Assembly (NCBI GenBank): GCA_913060895.1
Contig: CAJXSN010000006.1
Coordinates: 62,001-126,000 of the forward strand
Direction: 5' to 3'
Length of the DNA stretch: 64,000 bases
Origin: an uncultured Sphingomonadaceae bacterium
GTDB lineage: Bacteria; Pseudomonadota; Alphaproteobacteria; Sphingomonadales; Sphingomonadaceae
In this document: positions 46,335 through 56,159 of the stretch, piece after piece
How positions within the stretch are numbered: the first letter of the stretch is position 1
How the letters are laid out: each line of letters starts with the position of its first letter
Made by a program: the position numbers and the translations under genes
Notes under the pieces: generated by a model
Databases searched by the model: none
What the model saw: only the letters and a program-made list of their open reading frames with translations
What the model was told of the DNA's origin: nothing

Positions 46335-47594
46335 TCATCGAGCCAATGGGACTTCCGTAAGACGTGTCGTCCATGCCGGGCTCTTCATTGATCGCTTGGT
46401 ATCGTGAGATCGAGCGCCGTGCCCTGCAGACGCTATCGTTACTGCTGCACGCCCATACCGGGCGTTCAGATCATCCATTGAAGAAATCAAGCCAGCATCG
46501 CGCGGGTCGGCGCAGGCGAACAGATCGCCTTGCCCGGCGCCAGCTTCATGCAGGCTTTCCAGCATCACCCCGCATTTCGTATAGACGTCACCTGTCGCGA
46601 ACATCGCGTCAGCCATTCTTCCCGCCATGGCGCCGATAATGCGTGGATCATTGCTTGCCGGCGATATGGTTGCGGACCGGCTATGCGAAGGCGCTCCCGG
46701 CTTGTACCGGCTGCCATGTGCGAACGCGATGAGGCGGCCAGCCACAAGGTCCTGCACGCGTATCTTCTCTGCAGCCCGCACTGCCCGGCGCACCATGGCC
46801 TCCCGCAGCACGGTCTGATCGCTGACCGGTTCCGCAAACATCCGCGTAACCGCTGTATTCTTCAGCTTGTCTGGCTGCGGCGTGAAGCCATCACATTCGA
46901 TGCCATTCAGTTCGCGAACCAGCCGTTCCATGACCACGGTGCCGACATCGCGAGCCTGGGCTGGAGGGAGGGCGGCAAGATCGGCAGCCGTGCGAACACC
47001 CAAAGGCCTCAGTCGTTTGGCTAGTTGCCGACCGATGCCCCAGACCTCTTCCACGGGCCATTCGCGGAACAGCCTCGCGCGCAACTCCTCGTCATGCAGA
47101 TCAATTACGCCGCCCCAGACCTTCTCCGATGCCTTTGCCAACCCGTTCGCCACTTTGGACAGTGCGCGGGTCGGGCCCAGACCGATCCTTGTCGGCAATC
47201 CGGTTTGCTGCATCACGGCGCGGCGCACTTCGTGTGCGGTTGCTACGTCGCCCAGACCATTGGCCAATACGGGCAAGCGGAAGAATGTCTCGTCGATCGA
47301 GTATATCTCCACCTGGTCGCTGTATTCGCCGATCACCTGATTGAAGCGACGATTCATGTCGGCGTAGAGTTCATAGTTCGAACTGCGCAGCTCGATTCCG
47401 TGACGCTTGATCTTGTCACGCATCAGAAAAACGGGTGCTCCCATTTTGATGTGCAGAGCCTTGGCCTCCTCCGACCTGGCTATCGCACAGCCGTCGTTGT
47501 TTGACAGAACACATACAGGCATTTGGCGAAGCGACGGGTCAAAAACCCGTTCGGACGATACGTAGAAGTTCGTGATATCGAGGATGGCCCACAC
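46335..47594 (-). CDS. umuC: Y-family DNA polymerase V subunit UmuC
   Basis: A 419-residue UmuC. The catalytic acid is in DITNFYVSSERVF, the second pair in YSIDETF; SSNYELYADMNRR and VEEVWGIG (HhH) follow, and a full little-finger and C-terminal region (ATIASAGH) is present. GTG start. It follows umuD by six bases; both are under a LexA box. Performs translesion synthesis. Confidence 0.93.
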   Translation of the reverse strand: MWAILDITNFYVSSERVFDPSLRQMPVCVLSNNDGCAIARSEEAKALHIKMGAPVFLMRDKIKRHGIELRSSNYELYADMNRRFNQVIGEYSDQVEIYSIDETFFRLPVLANGLGDVATAHEVRRAVMQQTGLPTRIGLGPTRALSKVANGLAKASEKVWGGVIDLHDEELRARLFREWPVEEVWGIGRQLAKRLRPLGVRTAADLAALPPAQARDVGTVVMERLVRELNGIECDGFTPQPDKLKNTAVTRMFAEPVSDQTVLREAMVRRAVRAAEKIRVQDLVAGRLIAFAHGSRYKPGAPSHSRSATISPASNDPRIIGAMAGRMADAMFATGDVYTKCGVMLESLHEAGAGQGDLFACADPRDAGLISSMDDLNARYGRAAVTIASAGHGARSHDTKRSMKSPAWTTRLTEVPLAR

Positions 47595-47600
47595 AAACGT

Positions 47601-48047
47601 TCAGCCGATAACGTTGCGTATGCTGGCACGGACAACGCCCCAGACCTCAACATCCTCGTCACACCGAACAGGATTGGCGTTCATTAAAGCGTTGCGCGCT
47701 TCGAGATAGGGCACATTGCCGCGTACGACCATTTGCCGAATGACGAACCCGCCATCGACGATCGCGATCACGATTGATCCGTTTGCCGGCCTGCGATCCC
47801 TATCCACAACGACGACATCCCGGTCGAAGAAGCCGGTATCGCGCATCGATTCGCCGGAAACCCGGAACACGAAGCTGGCTGCGCGGTCGAGACGCAACAG
47901 TTCGATCAGGTCAAGGGTCGGATCCTCCCAGTCCTGCGCCGGGCTGGGAAAGCCAGCACCCGCAGCATCGACTATCCGCAGCCGCAGATCGTCGGGCAGA
48001 CATGAGATCGGAGTAGGGCGGTCAAGTTCGAGAGACGATAATAGCAT
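47601..48047 (-). CDS. umuD: UmuD-like protein with substituted catalytic lysine
   Basis: 148 residues. The cleavage region A31-G32-F-P-S-P-A matches UmuD, and Ser67 in SGESM is the nucleophile. At the position of the general-base lysine (UmuD Lys97, FTVKKL) the sequence is FVIRQM, so the lysine is Arg104. Autocleavage may therefore be lost or slow. ATG 48047 is chosen; the frame is open to 48086. Overlap-free with umuC (6 bases). Confidence 0.88.
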   Translation of the reverse strand: MLLSSLELDRPTPISCLPDDLRLRIVDAAGAGFPSPAQDWEDPTLDLIELLRLDRAASFVFRVSGESMRDTGFFDRDVVVVDRDRRPANGSIVIAIVDGGFVIRQMVVRGNVPYLEARNALMNANPVRCDEDVEVWGVVRASIRNVIG

Positions 48048-48069
48048 GCTGGCCTTATAGGACGCGCCA

Positions 48070-48084
48070 GAACAAATGCGGAAC
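48070..48084. promoter_or_regulatory. LexA (SOS) box of alphaproteobacterial type
   Basis: On the coding strand of umuDC the site reads GTTC-N7-GTTC (GAAC-AAATGCG-GAAC on plus). It lies about 23 bases upstream of the umuD start. A further GAACATATTTGTTC palindrome at 48081-48094 overlaps. Standard LexA consensus for alphaproteobacteria. Confidence 0.85.
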
Positions 48085-48340
48085 ATATTTGTTCGAAAAA
48101 ATTTTCACGCCTACCCTGCTTCGGCCGATGGCCAGCCGATCGCGGGGGTCTTGTTAAGGAGACACTATCCCGCCCTATACGAATTACACGCTGTGCATCG
48201 CACTTTACGGTAGCTGTTATGAAATGTCTGCGGCGATTAAGGCTGGAAGAAACTCCTCAAGCGCTCAATGATGGGGCTTATTGATTCGAGTTCCCAATCG
48301 CGTTCGGTGCGGTGGGTTCGATGACTGGATGGCTGGTGCA

Positions 48341-48541
48341 ATGCGAATGATATCCCGTGAACAAGAACTCTGGGGAATGGCATTATGGGTAGAGCGAAAG
48401 CACGGTGCGCACGGGCGAAATCATATATGTGCACAGGTGGAACGTCTGACGAGTTCCGGCGACCACGACGGCGTCGAACTCTGGCCTGAAGTAGCAATGC
48501 GGTATGAGCAGTTGCGGAATACGAAAAAGCTTGCGAACTGA
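48341..48541 (+). CDS. DUF6961-like small protein
   Basis: The segment REQELWGMALWVERKHGAHG and the following V-E-R-L-T-S-S-G-D-H-D-G match the DUF6961 proteins common in sphingomonads. ATG at 48341 or 48347. Divergent from umuD. Function unknown. Confidence 0.65.
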   Translation: MRMISREQELWGMALWVERKHGAHGRNHICAQVERLTSSGDHDGVELWPEVAMRYEQLRNTKKLAN

Positions 48542-48611
48542 TTATTTCTATCAAAGCATTGGTGGTCACACTTTTCGGCAACCATCAAAGAAGCTCATAG
48601 CCAATCGTCCT

Positions 48612-49001
48612 TCATCCCGCTTCCGAACTCTCCGCCTCGGCACGTGATTGCTCGATGGCATCCAAGACATCCACATTGTCCTCCGCCCATCTGCACAATT
48701 GCGCTACCGGCTCATGCAGCCGCCGCCCTAGGTCCGTCAGGACGTATTCGGTTTTAGGTGGGACAACACGGAAGACGGTGCGATGCACCAAACCGTCGCG
48801 CTCCAGCCGACGCAAGACCTGTGTGAGCATCTTCTTGGACAGGCCCGGTATCTTACGATGCATCACACCGAAGCGCGAAGTGCCTGAAGCTAGGCAAAAC
48901 AGCACGATCGGCGTCCATTTGTCAGCGATCTGATCTAGCAGTCTACGCGCCGGATAAAGCTCGTCGATCGTGGGTTCGTCTTCAACATCCATACCAATCA
49001 T
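48612..49001 (-). CDS. HxlR-family regulator
   Basis: 129 residues of a winged-helix HxlR protein: LLDQIADKWTPIVLFCLAS, RKIPGLSKKMLTQVLRRLERDGLV, and the wing FRVVPPKTEYVLTDLGR. Cys in LFCLA and LCRWAE could sense electrophiles. Divergent from the DsbA-monooxygenase-reductase-DUF2235 operon, its likely target. Confidence 0.9.
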   Translation of the reverse strand: MIGMDVEDEPTIDELYPARRLLDQIADKWTPIVLFCLASGTSRFGVMHRKIPGLSKKMLTQVLRRLERDGLVHRTVFRVVPPKTEYVLTDLGRRLHEPVAQLCRWAEDNVDVLDAIEQSRAEAESSEAG

Positions 49002-49091
49002 CTTTCAGGTTACCCGCGAGTGCCTACTCGCCAATCGGAAACCGGTAACGCATATCGTGATGACACCTGGAATAGGCAAAGGATTTCTTCG

Positions 49092-49826
49092 GTGGAAACG
49101 TCCACAACATCCGACAACGGATCAGCTTCAACGGAACGCCATTCGCTCGTCCTAGACATAGTGTCCGACACCATCTGTCCATGGTGTTTCGTCGCCAAAC
49201 GCAGGCTCGATCGGGCCATCGAAGAATTCGAAAAAGAGGGACATGGTGTGACCACCATCTGGCGGCCCTTCGAGCTCAACCCGCAGATGCCGCCTGAAGG
49301 TCTCGATCGGAAAGCATATCGTTCGGCCAAATTCGGCAGCTGGGAGAAAAGCCGGTCCCTGGATGCAGGAGTGATCGAAGCTTCCGTCGATACATCGATT
49401 GAATGGGATTACGATGCGATGGAGAAGACGCCAAACACATTCGGATCGCATTGCCTTGTCCGGATGGCTTTCGAGCAAGGTGGAGCGGATCTCCAGAGTG
49501 ATGTGATCGAACGTCTGTTCTCGGCCTATTTCGAGCAGGGCCGGGACGTCGGCGATCCGAGCGTGCTCACCGACCTGGCCGCCGAAGTCGCGATTGAAGC
49601 GGGGGTTTTTCCCGAGGATTCCCATACCAATTCTGTAGCAGCGTCGGTGCGAGGAGAACTCGACATAGCTGAGCGGGCTCAGATCACCGGCGTGCCGAGC
49701 GTCTTGGCCGGAAAACTGTTTCTATATAGCGGTGCGCAGACCGTTAGAATTATGGTCGAGGCGCTGCAACTCGCTGCGAAATCCCCACAGGATGCCGGGC
49801 CTGCAAGCTCGATTTACCTCTCGTGA
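49092..49826 (+). CDS. DsbA/FrnE-like thioredoxin-fold oxidoreductase
   Basis: About 244 residues. CPWC active site in VSDTICPWCFVAKRRL; cis-Pro in ITGVPSVLAG. Helical insertion typical of FrnE/2-hydroxychromene isomerase-like DsbAs. No signal peptide, so cytosolic. GTG 49092 has AAAGGA upstream; the frame is open to 49020. First gene of the HxlR-controlled operon. Confidence 0.9.
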   Translation: METSTTSDNGSASTERHSLVLDIVSDTICPWCFVAKRRLDRAIEEFEKEGHGVTTIWRPFELNPQMPPEGLDRKAYRSAKFGSWEKSRSLDAGVIEASVDTSIEWDYDAMEKTPNTFGSHCLVRMAFEQGGADLQSDVIERLFSAYFEQGRDVGDPSVLTDLAAEVAIEAGVFPEDSHTNSVAASVRGELDIAERAQITGVPSVLAGKLFLYSGAQTVRIMVEALQLAAKSPQDAGPASSIYLS

Positions 49827-50953
49827 GCGAAACTCTTCCCAGTGCCGCCATCATCGGCGGTTCGATCGGCGGTTTGGCGGCAGGCATATGTCTCCACCAG
49901 ATCGGCTGCCGGGCCGACATTTATGAACGGTCCGCACGCGACCTGAGCGGCCGAGGTGCAGGTATAGTCGTCCAACCGCAGTTGTCGCGGCTCGTCAGAG
50001 GGATCGCTGGGCAGCACCTTCCGTTGACCTCATGCATGACCAGGCGTCAGATCGATGCAGTCACGGGAAGCCACAGCGATGTGGTCATGCCGCAACAATT
50101 CACCTCCTGGGAAGCCATCGTTCAAGCGATAAAGGGTGCGTTCCCGGCGGAATGCTACCACCGGGGCAAGACGCTGACCGGGTTCGAACAGTCGGAGGGT
50201 AGCGTAACGCTGGAGTTCGGAGACGAACGTTCCGTCGCGGATCTTGCGGTCTTCGCGGACGGATCCGGTTCATACGGACGCCGGCGCTTCGATCCCGACT
50301 TGACCCCTGAATACGCCGGTTACATCGCGTGGCGTGGAACGGTCGCCGAAGCGGATCTGCCGAATGACCTGCAGGCGTTCTTCCACGATCGCTTCACGTT
50401 CACTGCAGCGAAGGATGGCGGACACGCATTGTGCTATTTCATTCCGGGCGACGAGTGGCGAACCGCGATCGGCTCGCGGCGGCTCAATTGGGTCTGGTAT
50501 GAAACGGTCGAAGCAGGGGCCGATCTCAATCATCTCCTGATGGACAGAGACGGTGTGCAGCAGAAGCGATCCATCACGGCCGGGATGCTTGCCGATCTGC
50601 CAAAAACCTATCTCGTCCAAAGAGCGCAGGACAAGCTCGATCCCTGGTTCCAGCAGTTGATCGAACTGACCGAAGATCCGTTCATACAGGCAATCGAAGA
50701 TCTTGCCGTGGGCACCATGGCCCATAACCGGGTGTGTCTCCTCGGGGACGCCGCCTTCGTCGTGAGGCCGCACACGGCGGGCGCGACTGCCAAGGCATCT
50801 GGCGATGCGATGGCTCTGGCCGACGCTATCGGAAGACGTCCCGATAACGTCAGCGAAGCGCTTCGAGCCTATGAAGCTGCCAGATTACCGGCTGGTCGGT
50901 CGATGAGCCACCTCGGTCTTTCACTCGGCAAGAATTCGGTCAAAACCAGATAG
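49823..50953 (+). CDS. FAD-dependent monooxygenase
   Basis: A 376-residue flavoprotein hydroxylase. FAD motif AIIGGSIGGLAAGICL, GD motif VCLLGDAAFVVRPH. The middle shows similarity to the 2,6-dihydroxypyridine hydroxylase type. GTG start overlaps the DsbA stop (GTGA). Substrate unknown, probably an aromatic or quinone. Confidence 0.9.
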   Translation: MSETLPSAAIIGGSIGGLAAGICLHQIGCRADIYERSARDLSGRGAGIVVQPQLSRLVRGIAGQHLPLTSCMTRRQIDAVTGSHSDVVMPQQFTSWEAIVQAIKGAFPAECYHRGKTLTGFEQSEGSVTLEFGDERSVADLAVFADGSGSYGRRRFDPDLTPEYAGYIAWRGTVAEADLPNDLQAFFHDRFTFTAAKDGGHALCYFIPGDEWRTAIGSRRLNWVWYETVEAGADLNHLLMDRDGVQQKRSITAGMLADLPKTYLVQRAQDKLDPWFQQLIELTEDPFIQAIEDLAVGTMAHNRVCLLGDAAFVVRPHTAGATAKASGDAMALADAIGRRPDNVSEALRAYEAARLPAGRSMSHLGLSLGKNSVKTR

Positions 50954-50961
50954 GACGACGC

Positions 50962-52239
50962 ATGACGAACACTGACACGAAGAACGGCGCACCAGCGAAC
51001 CTGATCAAGCTGTATGGGAAGCGCGACGACGCTCTGGGATACGAACTGCGCGATTTCCTTAAACGAAGCGTCGTGGAATTCGAATGGCACGAGCTCGAAT
51101 GCGACGACGATTGCGCGCGCGAACTGGGCATGAAAGAACTGGAGAACATCCGGCTGCCGGTGGTCGAGCTGATCGATGGCGAACGGCTGTTCTCGCCCAC
51201 GATGAAGGAACTGGCATCACGGCTCGGCCTGATGGCTAACCCAAGCCTGCGGGAATACGACGTATCCATTTACGGCGCCGGACCGGCTGGGCTGTCTGCA
51301 GCAGTGTATGCGGCATCGGAGGGGTTGCGCACCGTCCTTATCGAGCGCGGTGCCGTCGGGGGTCAGGCCGGTACGACTTCGATGATCGAGAACTATCTGG
51401 GCTTTCCCAAAGGCATCGCGGGCGCCGACCTCGCGGAGCGCGCTCGTCTGCAGGCGCTGAAGTTCGGGGTAGAGATCCTGATGATGCGGGAAGGGGTGAA
51501 GGCGGAGTTCAGGGAGGGGAAAATCTGGGTAGACCTCGCCGACGGCGGCTCGATGGTGGCCCGATCCAACATCTGCGCGACCGGCGTGGATTGGCGTAGG
51601 CTGGGCCTCGCTAATGAGGACCGCTTGTTACATTCCGGTGTATACTATGGTGCCGGAGCGAGTGAGGCACCGCTGTGCAAGGGCGAGAACGTTTATATCG
51701 TCGGCGGCGGCAATTCGGCGGGTCAGGCGGTGATGCATCTCGCCGATCATGCCAAGAAGGTCACGATGCTGGTTCGCGACGATGCGCTCGCCACATCGAT
51801 GTCCAGCTACCTAATCGACAGGATCAAGGAAGCGCCCAATGTCGAGGTCCTATACAATAGCGAAGTCACCGAACTCGAAGGCGACGAAACTTTGGGGCGT
51901 CTGAAGATCCGAAAGGGTGAGGAAAGCGAAAGCTGGGCCGACACCAGCCGCCTGTTCGTAGCGATCGGCGGTGTTCCCCACACCGAATGGGCCAAGGACA
52001 CCGACATCGTCAGGGACCGCGCGGGCTATCTGGTTACGGGGCCAGATCTTCTTAAGGATGGAGCCATGCCTCCCGAATGGCAGCAGGATCGATCACCCCA
52101 TTTTCTGGAAACCAGTGTCGCGGGATCCTTCGCAGCGGGCGACGTTCGGCACCGGTCGGTGAAACGCGTCGCGACTGCAGTCGGTGAGGGCGCCATGGCG
52201 GTCACCTTCGTCCACCAATATCTCGAAGAAACGGCATAA
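50962..52239 (+). CDS. Thioredoxin-reductase-like flavoprotein with glutaredoxin-like N-terminus
   Basis: 425 residues. Residues 15-90 form a thioredoxin/glutaredoxin-like domain without a CxxC. Then FAD motif YGAGPAGLSAAVYA, GGQAGTTSMIENYLGF and NAD(P) motif IVGGGNSAGQAVMH. The CATC-type redox centre is absent (APLCKG only). Parallels the cNMP-domain reductase at 23937-25562; both neighbour a DUF2235 gene. Confidence 0.88.
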   Translation: MTNTDTKNGAPANLIKLYGKRDDALGYELRDFLKRSVVEFEWHELECDDDCARELGMKELENIRLPVVELIDGERLFSPTMKELASRLGLMANPSLREYDVSIYGAGPAGLSAAVYAASEGLRTVLIERGAVGGQAGTTSMIENYLGFPKGIAGADLAERARLQALKFGVEILMMREGVKAEFREGKIWVDLADGGSMVARSNICATGVDWRRLGLANEDRLLHSGVYYGAGASEAPLCKGENVYIVGGGNSAGQAVMHLADHAKKVTMLVRDDALATSMSSYLIDRIKEAPNVEVLYNSEVTELEGDETLGRLKIRKGEESESWADTSRLFVAIGGVPHTEWAKDTDIVRDRAGYLVTGPDLLKDGAMPPEWQQDRSPHFLETSVAGSFAAGDVRHRSVKRVATAVGEGAMAVTFVHQYLEETA

Positions 52240-52316
52240 TAAAATAATCGGGCATCCGTGAGGTATGGCCGCGGAATGATTTGGCCGCGCCGTTCTCGGA
52301 TGTGTATGGGGAACAG

Positions 52317-53810
52317 ATGACAAATACGAGTACCGACCCCACCTATTGGTCGCCGAAAGGCAAGGACATATTGATATTCTCGGATGGGACGGGTCAGGTC
52401 GGTGGTCTGCAGCCTGATCAGCGCCTTTCCAACGTCTACAAGCTCTACCGAGCCGTTCGACCCGACGACAACGTCGACATCGGTCCAGCTCGGCAGGTTG
52501 CGTTCTACGATGCCGGTCTTGGTTCGACGGAAGGTGGCGGCGGCCTGTTCGGTAGGCTGCTGAAAATCTCGGCCAGCGCGTTCGGCACCGGCATCAGCGA
52601 GAACGTCATCGAATGCTATGAAGCGATTTTGCGACATTACGAACGCGGCGACCGAATATTCCTGTTCGGCTTCAGTCGCGGCGCCTACACGGCGCGATCG
52701 GTCGCGCGCGTTCTTAACCTGTGTGGAGTGCCGATGACTGATGGCGATGGCGGTCCGCTGCCGCGCTATGGCGAGAAGCTGCGGAAGATCGCTGCGGAGG
52801 CGGTTTATGACGTTCATGACCACGGCCTCGGGCACGACAGGAAGAAATTCGAGGACGAACGCGAAGAGAAGGCTGATCGCTTCAGGACGAAATACCGGTC
52901 GCAAGGCATAGGCAGGGACGGCGAAAAGCAAGGGAACGTCGCTCCGCATTTCATCGGTGTGTTTGATACGGTGGCTTCCTTGGGGACCAGCCTAGCTGCC
53001 TGGGTGATGGCCGCCGCGTTCATCGTATCGGGAGTTCTCGCCGCGTTCGCGTTCGCCTCAGGCAGCCCGGTGGTCGGTTCTTTGTTGGCAATTCCGGCGG
53101 CTTGGCTCGCTTGGCGGTTCGCGCGGATCACTTGGCGGCAGCAGAAGACGTTCGAAGCGGTCGAGGACGGCAAGAAGGTCAAGCGCAGGCACATGGCTGC
53201 GTGGAACTCGGACCATTACGATCGATACCTCGACACAAGCGTGCGATATGCGAGGCATGCCCGCGCGATCGACGAGGACCGTGCGCGTTTCCCGCTGGTG
53301 GGCTGGGCGTATGGTTCGGACGTCGCCAAGCTCGACCATCTTGACCCCAAGTGGCTGCGGCAGATCTGGTTCGCTGGCAACCATTCCGACATCGGTGGAA
53401 GCTACCCTGAAAACGAAAGCAGGCTGTCGGACATCGCTCTCGAGTGGATGGTAGGCGAGCTAAGGCAGGTCGAACGTCCGCCTCTGATCGATGACGGCCG
53501 ACTGAACCTATCGCCCGATCCTGCTGGAATGCAGCACGACGAGGTCAAGTCGCTCCGCGAGAAGTTCCCGTCTTGGATGCCGTTCCGGAAAAAGCTGACT
53601 TGGCGACGGAAGCAGCGGAGCATCGGCGCCAATTTCGAGCTGCACCAATCAGTCTATGACAGGTTCGCTCTGCCTGTCGTCACCCGCCACGAGACGCGCA
53701 CAACATACCGGCCACCGGTTCTCGCCGGTCATAACGAACTGACCGAATACTATTTACCATCGAACAAAGATTCAGAAGCTGCAACAGCTTCACCGGAACT
53801 AGATCTCTGA
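52317..53810 (+). CDS. DUF2235 alpha/beta hydrolase with TM segment
   Basis: 497 residues, paralogous to 20774-22195: DILIFSDGTGQ, FLFGFSRGAYTARS nucleophile elbow, GVFDTVASLGTS, FAGNHSDIGGSYPE. TM segments near residues 220-260. ATG 52317 follows GGGGA. Last gene of the operon; a hairpin follows. Lipase/phospholipase role is inferred from the family. Confidence 0.9.
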   Translation: MTNTSTDPTYWSPKGKDILIFSDGTGQVGGLQPDQRLSNVYKLYRAVRPDDNVDIGPARQVAFYDAGLGSTEGGGGLFGRLLKISASAFGTGISENVIECYEAILRHYERGDRIFLFGFSRGAYTARSVARVLNLCGVPMTDGDGGPLPRYGEKLRKIAAEAVYDVHDHGLGHDRKKFEDEREEKADRFRTKYRSQGIGRDGEKQGNVAPHFIGVFDTVASLGTSLAAWVMAAAFIVSGVLAAFAFASGSPVVGSLLAIPAAWLAWRFARITWRQQKTFEAVEDGKKVKRRHMAAWNSDHYDRYLDTSVRYARHARAIDEDRARFPLVGWAYGSDVAKLDHLDPKWLRQIWFAGNHSDIGGSYPENESRLSDIALEWMVGELRQVERPPLIDDGRLNLSPDPAGMQHDEVKSLREKFPSWMPFRKKLTWRRKQRSIGANFELHQSVYDRFALPVVTRHETRTTYRPPVLAGHNELTEYYLPSNKDSEAATASPELDL

Positions 53811-53825
53811 AGCGAAAATTCGAAA

Positions 53826-53854
53826 GCTCGGCTGGAACAAGTCCAGCCTAGAGC
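53826..53854 (+). terminator. Hairpin after DUF2235 operon
   Basis: GGCTGGA (53830-53836) pairs with TCCAGCC (53842-53848) around ACAAG, extended by CTC/GAG, 16 bases after the operon's last stop. Confidence 0.55.
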
Positions 53855-54037
53855 GAGTGCTGCGGAGCATCGAAACCCTTTCGAATTCCATTCTGCACGG
53901 CGATTTCGACGTAATCAGAATCCTTATTGACGGCTGCCGCGTTCAAATCTCCGGAACGTCCGTTTCACCGCGCAGACACGAAAATCACTTCGATAGATGG
54001 TCCGCCATGTGCTTATACTTGTTGCCACCAGGAAACT

Positions 54038-55771
54038 TCATTGGCTTCTGGGGCGGACCGTTTCTGCAAATGAGATGTCGTTTCTTCGCATCCCTGCTTC
54101 ACTCATCTGCTGCAAAAGCCGAGTCCGGTCTCTTTCGCGTGTTTCCTCGACCAGATCGCGTGCTTCTTCTTCCGTGACGTCTGCGGCTTCCAGCACCATT
54201 TGACCGAGCTCGAAAGCCGCCGCGGCCGTTTCGCGAACAACGCCTTCTGCTTCACGCAGCAGTATGGCGGTGCGCCTGTCATAAGTCCGGCAGAACAAGC
54301 GGGCGTGAGGGAAGTCGCGACCGATCATCGCAGCGATGACTTCGGTATCCTTCGCCTCATCCACAGCTATCACAATGATACCCGCCCGGGCCGCGCCCGC
54401 CGCGTTCAGGACATCCCTACGCGTTCCATCACCGAATTGTAGTGTCGAGCAGAAGGCTCTGGCCTGTGTCACCCTGTCCGCATTCCGATCGATGATCGAC
54501 AAACTCAATCCGGCATCGAGCAATGGTTTGGCGACTATCTGACCGAAGCGGCCAAAACCAACCAGAAGGACATCAACATGGTCGTCGGCTTCCACGGGAT
54601 CCGGGTCCGCATCCGGCTCGGTTCGGGGGAGTGCAATCATTTTGTTGGCGATGGAAGACACGGCCATGGACAATGTGATGACGGACACGAGTATCGAGGC
54701 AGTCCTCGGGTCGATGAGCGAGCTCGCAGCTGCTGCGGAGAACAGGACGAAGCCGAACTCACCATGTTGGGAAAGCGTGAGTGCTGTCTTGCTCGAAGCC
54801 TTGTGACCGACTGCGAAGAGACGACCGGCGAAATAGACCGCAACGATCTTGAGCGACAACAGCAGCGGCACAGCGACCGCGATGAGCTGCCAGTTGGCCG
54901 CAACGACGGCAAGATCCAAGGACAGGCCGACCGCGACGAAGAACAGACCGAGGAAAAGGCCTCTAAACGGCTCGACATCTGCCTCAACCTCATGACGGAA
55001 TCGCGAACCGGCAAGCATCACTCCAGCGATGAACGATCCCATCGCATAGGAAAGTCCCACCATGTCCATCATCAGCGCGGCGGCAATAACTACGCCCAAC
55101 GCGCCGGCGGTCATGACCTCCTGAACCCCAGTCCGGGCCAGGATCGCGAATATCGGGTTGAGGAGGTAGCGGCCCGCCGCGACCAGAACCCCTATCATTG
55201 CGATGCCCGAACCAAGACTGGTCAGGCTTCCAATCGTCGATCCGTTAGCGCTGTCAGATGGGGAGAGGAAGGCGACGAGAAGGAGCATCGGGACGATTGC
55301 GAGGTCTTCGAAGATCAGTATTGAAACCGAAGTCCGCCCGTGTTCGCCGCTCCGCTGTCCCGTCTCCTCCAAAGACTGCATGACCAACGCAGTCGAGGAC
55401 AGAGCGAGACCGAGGCCGACGACCAGGGCAACCTTCCAGTCATAGCCGTAAAGAAATGCCGGTATGCAGAGCAACAGTGCCGCCAGCGCGACTTGGGTAG
55501 CGCCGCGCCCGAATATGGCTTTCCGCATCCGCCAAAGGCGGTCCGGCCTGAATTCCAGTCCTATGACGAACAGAAAGAGCACGATGCCGAACTCGGCGAA
55601 ATGCAACAGCTCTTCAGGATGCGTCTAGAAACTGAGCGACAGCATCACACCGGCGGCGATGCCCGATGCCAGATAACCAATAACCGTGCCCAAACCCATC
55701 TTACGCGATAGAGGTACGAAGAAGCATGCGAGTGCGATGATCGCAAGCGCTTCCCAGAAATAGAGCTCCAC
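54038..55771 (-). pseudogene. KefB/CPA2-type potassium/proton antiporter interrupted by TAG
   Basis: The main frame (from 55606) encodes most TM helices of a CPA2 antiporter and a C-terminal RCK/TrkA-N domain (LLVGFGRFGQIVAK). Its beginning, HFAEFGIVLFLFVIGLE, is mid-protein for this family. Upstream in the same frame, from about GTG 55771, lies the missing first part (SRKMGLGTVIGYLASGI), cut off by a TAG at 55625-55627. Without read-through the transporter lacks its first two helices. Could be a sequencing error or a real nonsense mutation. Confidence 0.75.
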
Positions 55772-56159
55772 CGGTGATGGGTCGAAATAAAGAATTGTAT
55801 CTCAGCCGTTCCGGCAGCCCGAGCCCTCCTTCCTTAGTCGAAGAGCTAGATTCCGCTGCGAACCGGCCTGAACTCAATAGCGAGCGCAGTTCCGGTCGAG
55901 CGATATCGCCATGAGAACAGCGTTATGAAGAATGGGTCTTCTTCGCCAGTAGGCACCTTTCGGTAACCAGTCGAAGATTGTCCAGGAAAGACCGTGATTG
56001 GATCTAAACATTCCTCTCTTCTGCTTGCCGTAACCTTGAAAGACGCATTTCGTGAACGCTTATAACGGATCAATCGTCAATTCAGCCGCAAAGAGAACCG
56101 CACAATTATCACGATGCGGCCTATTTCGGAACAGCGTCAGGTTCCTCACGCACCGCAGC
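55772..56159. other. Intergenic stretch
   Basis: No gene supported on either strand; short frames lack ribosome sites. Probably contains the promoter of the antiporter and the 3' region of the next gene. Confidence 0.4.
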
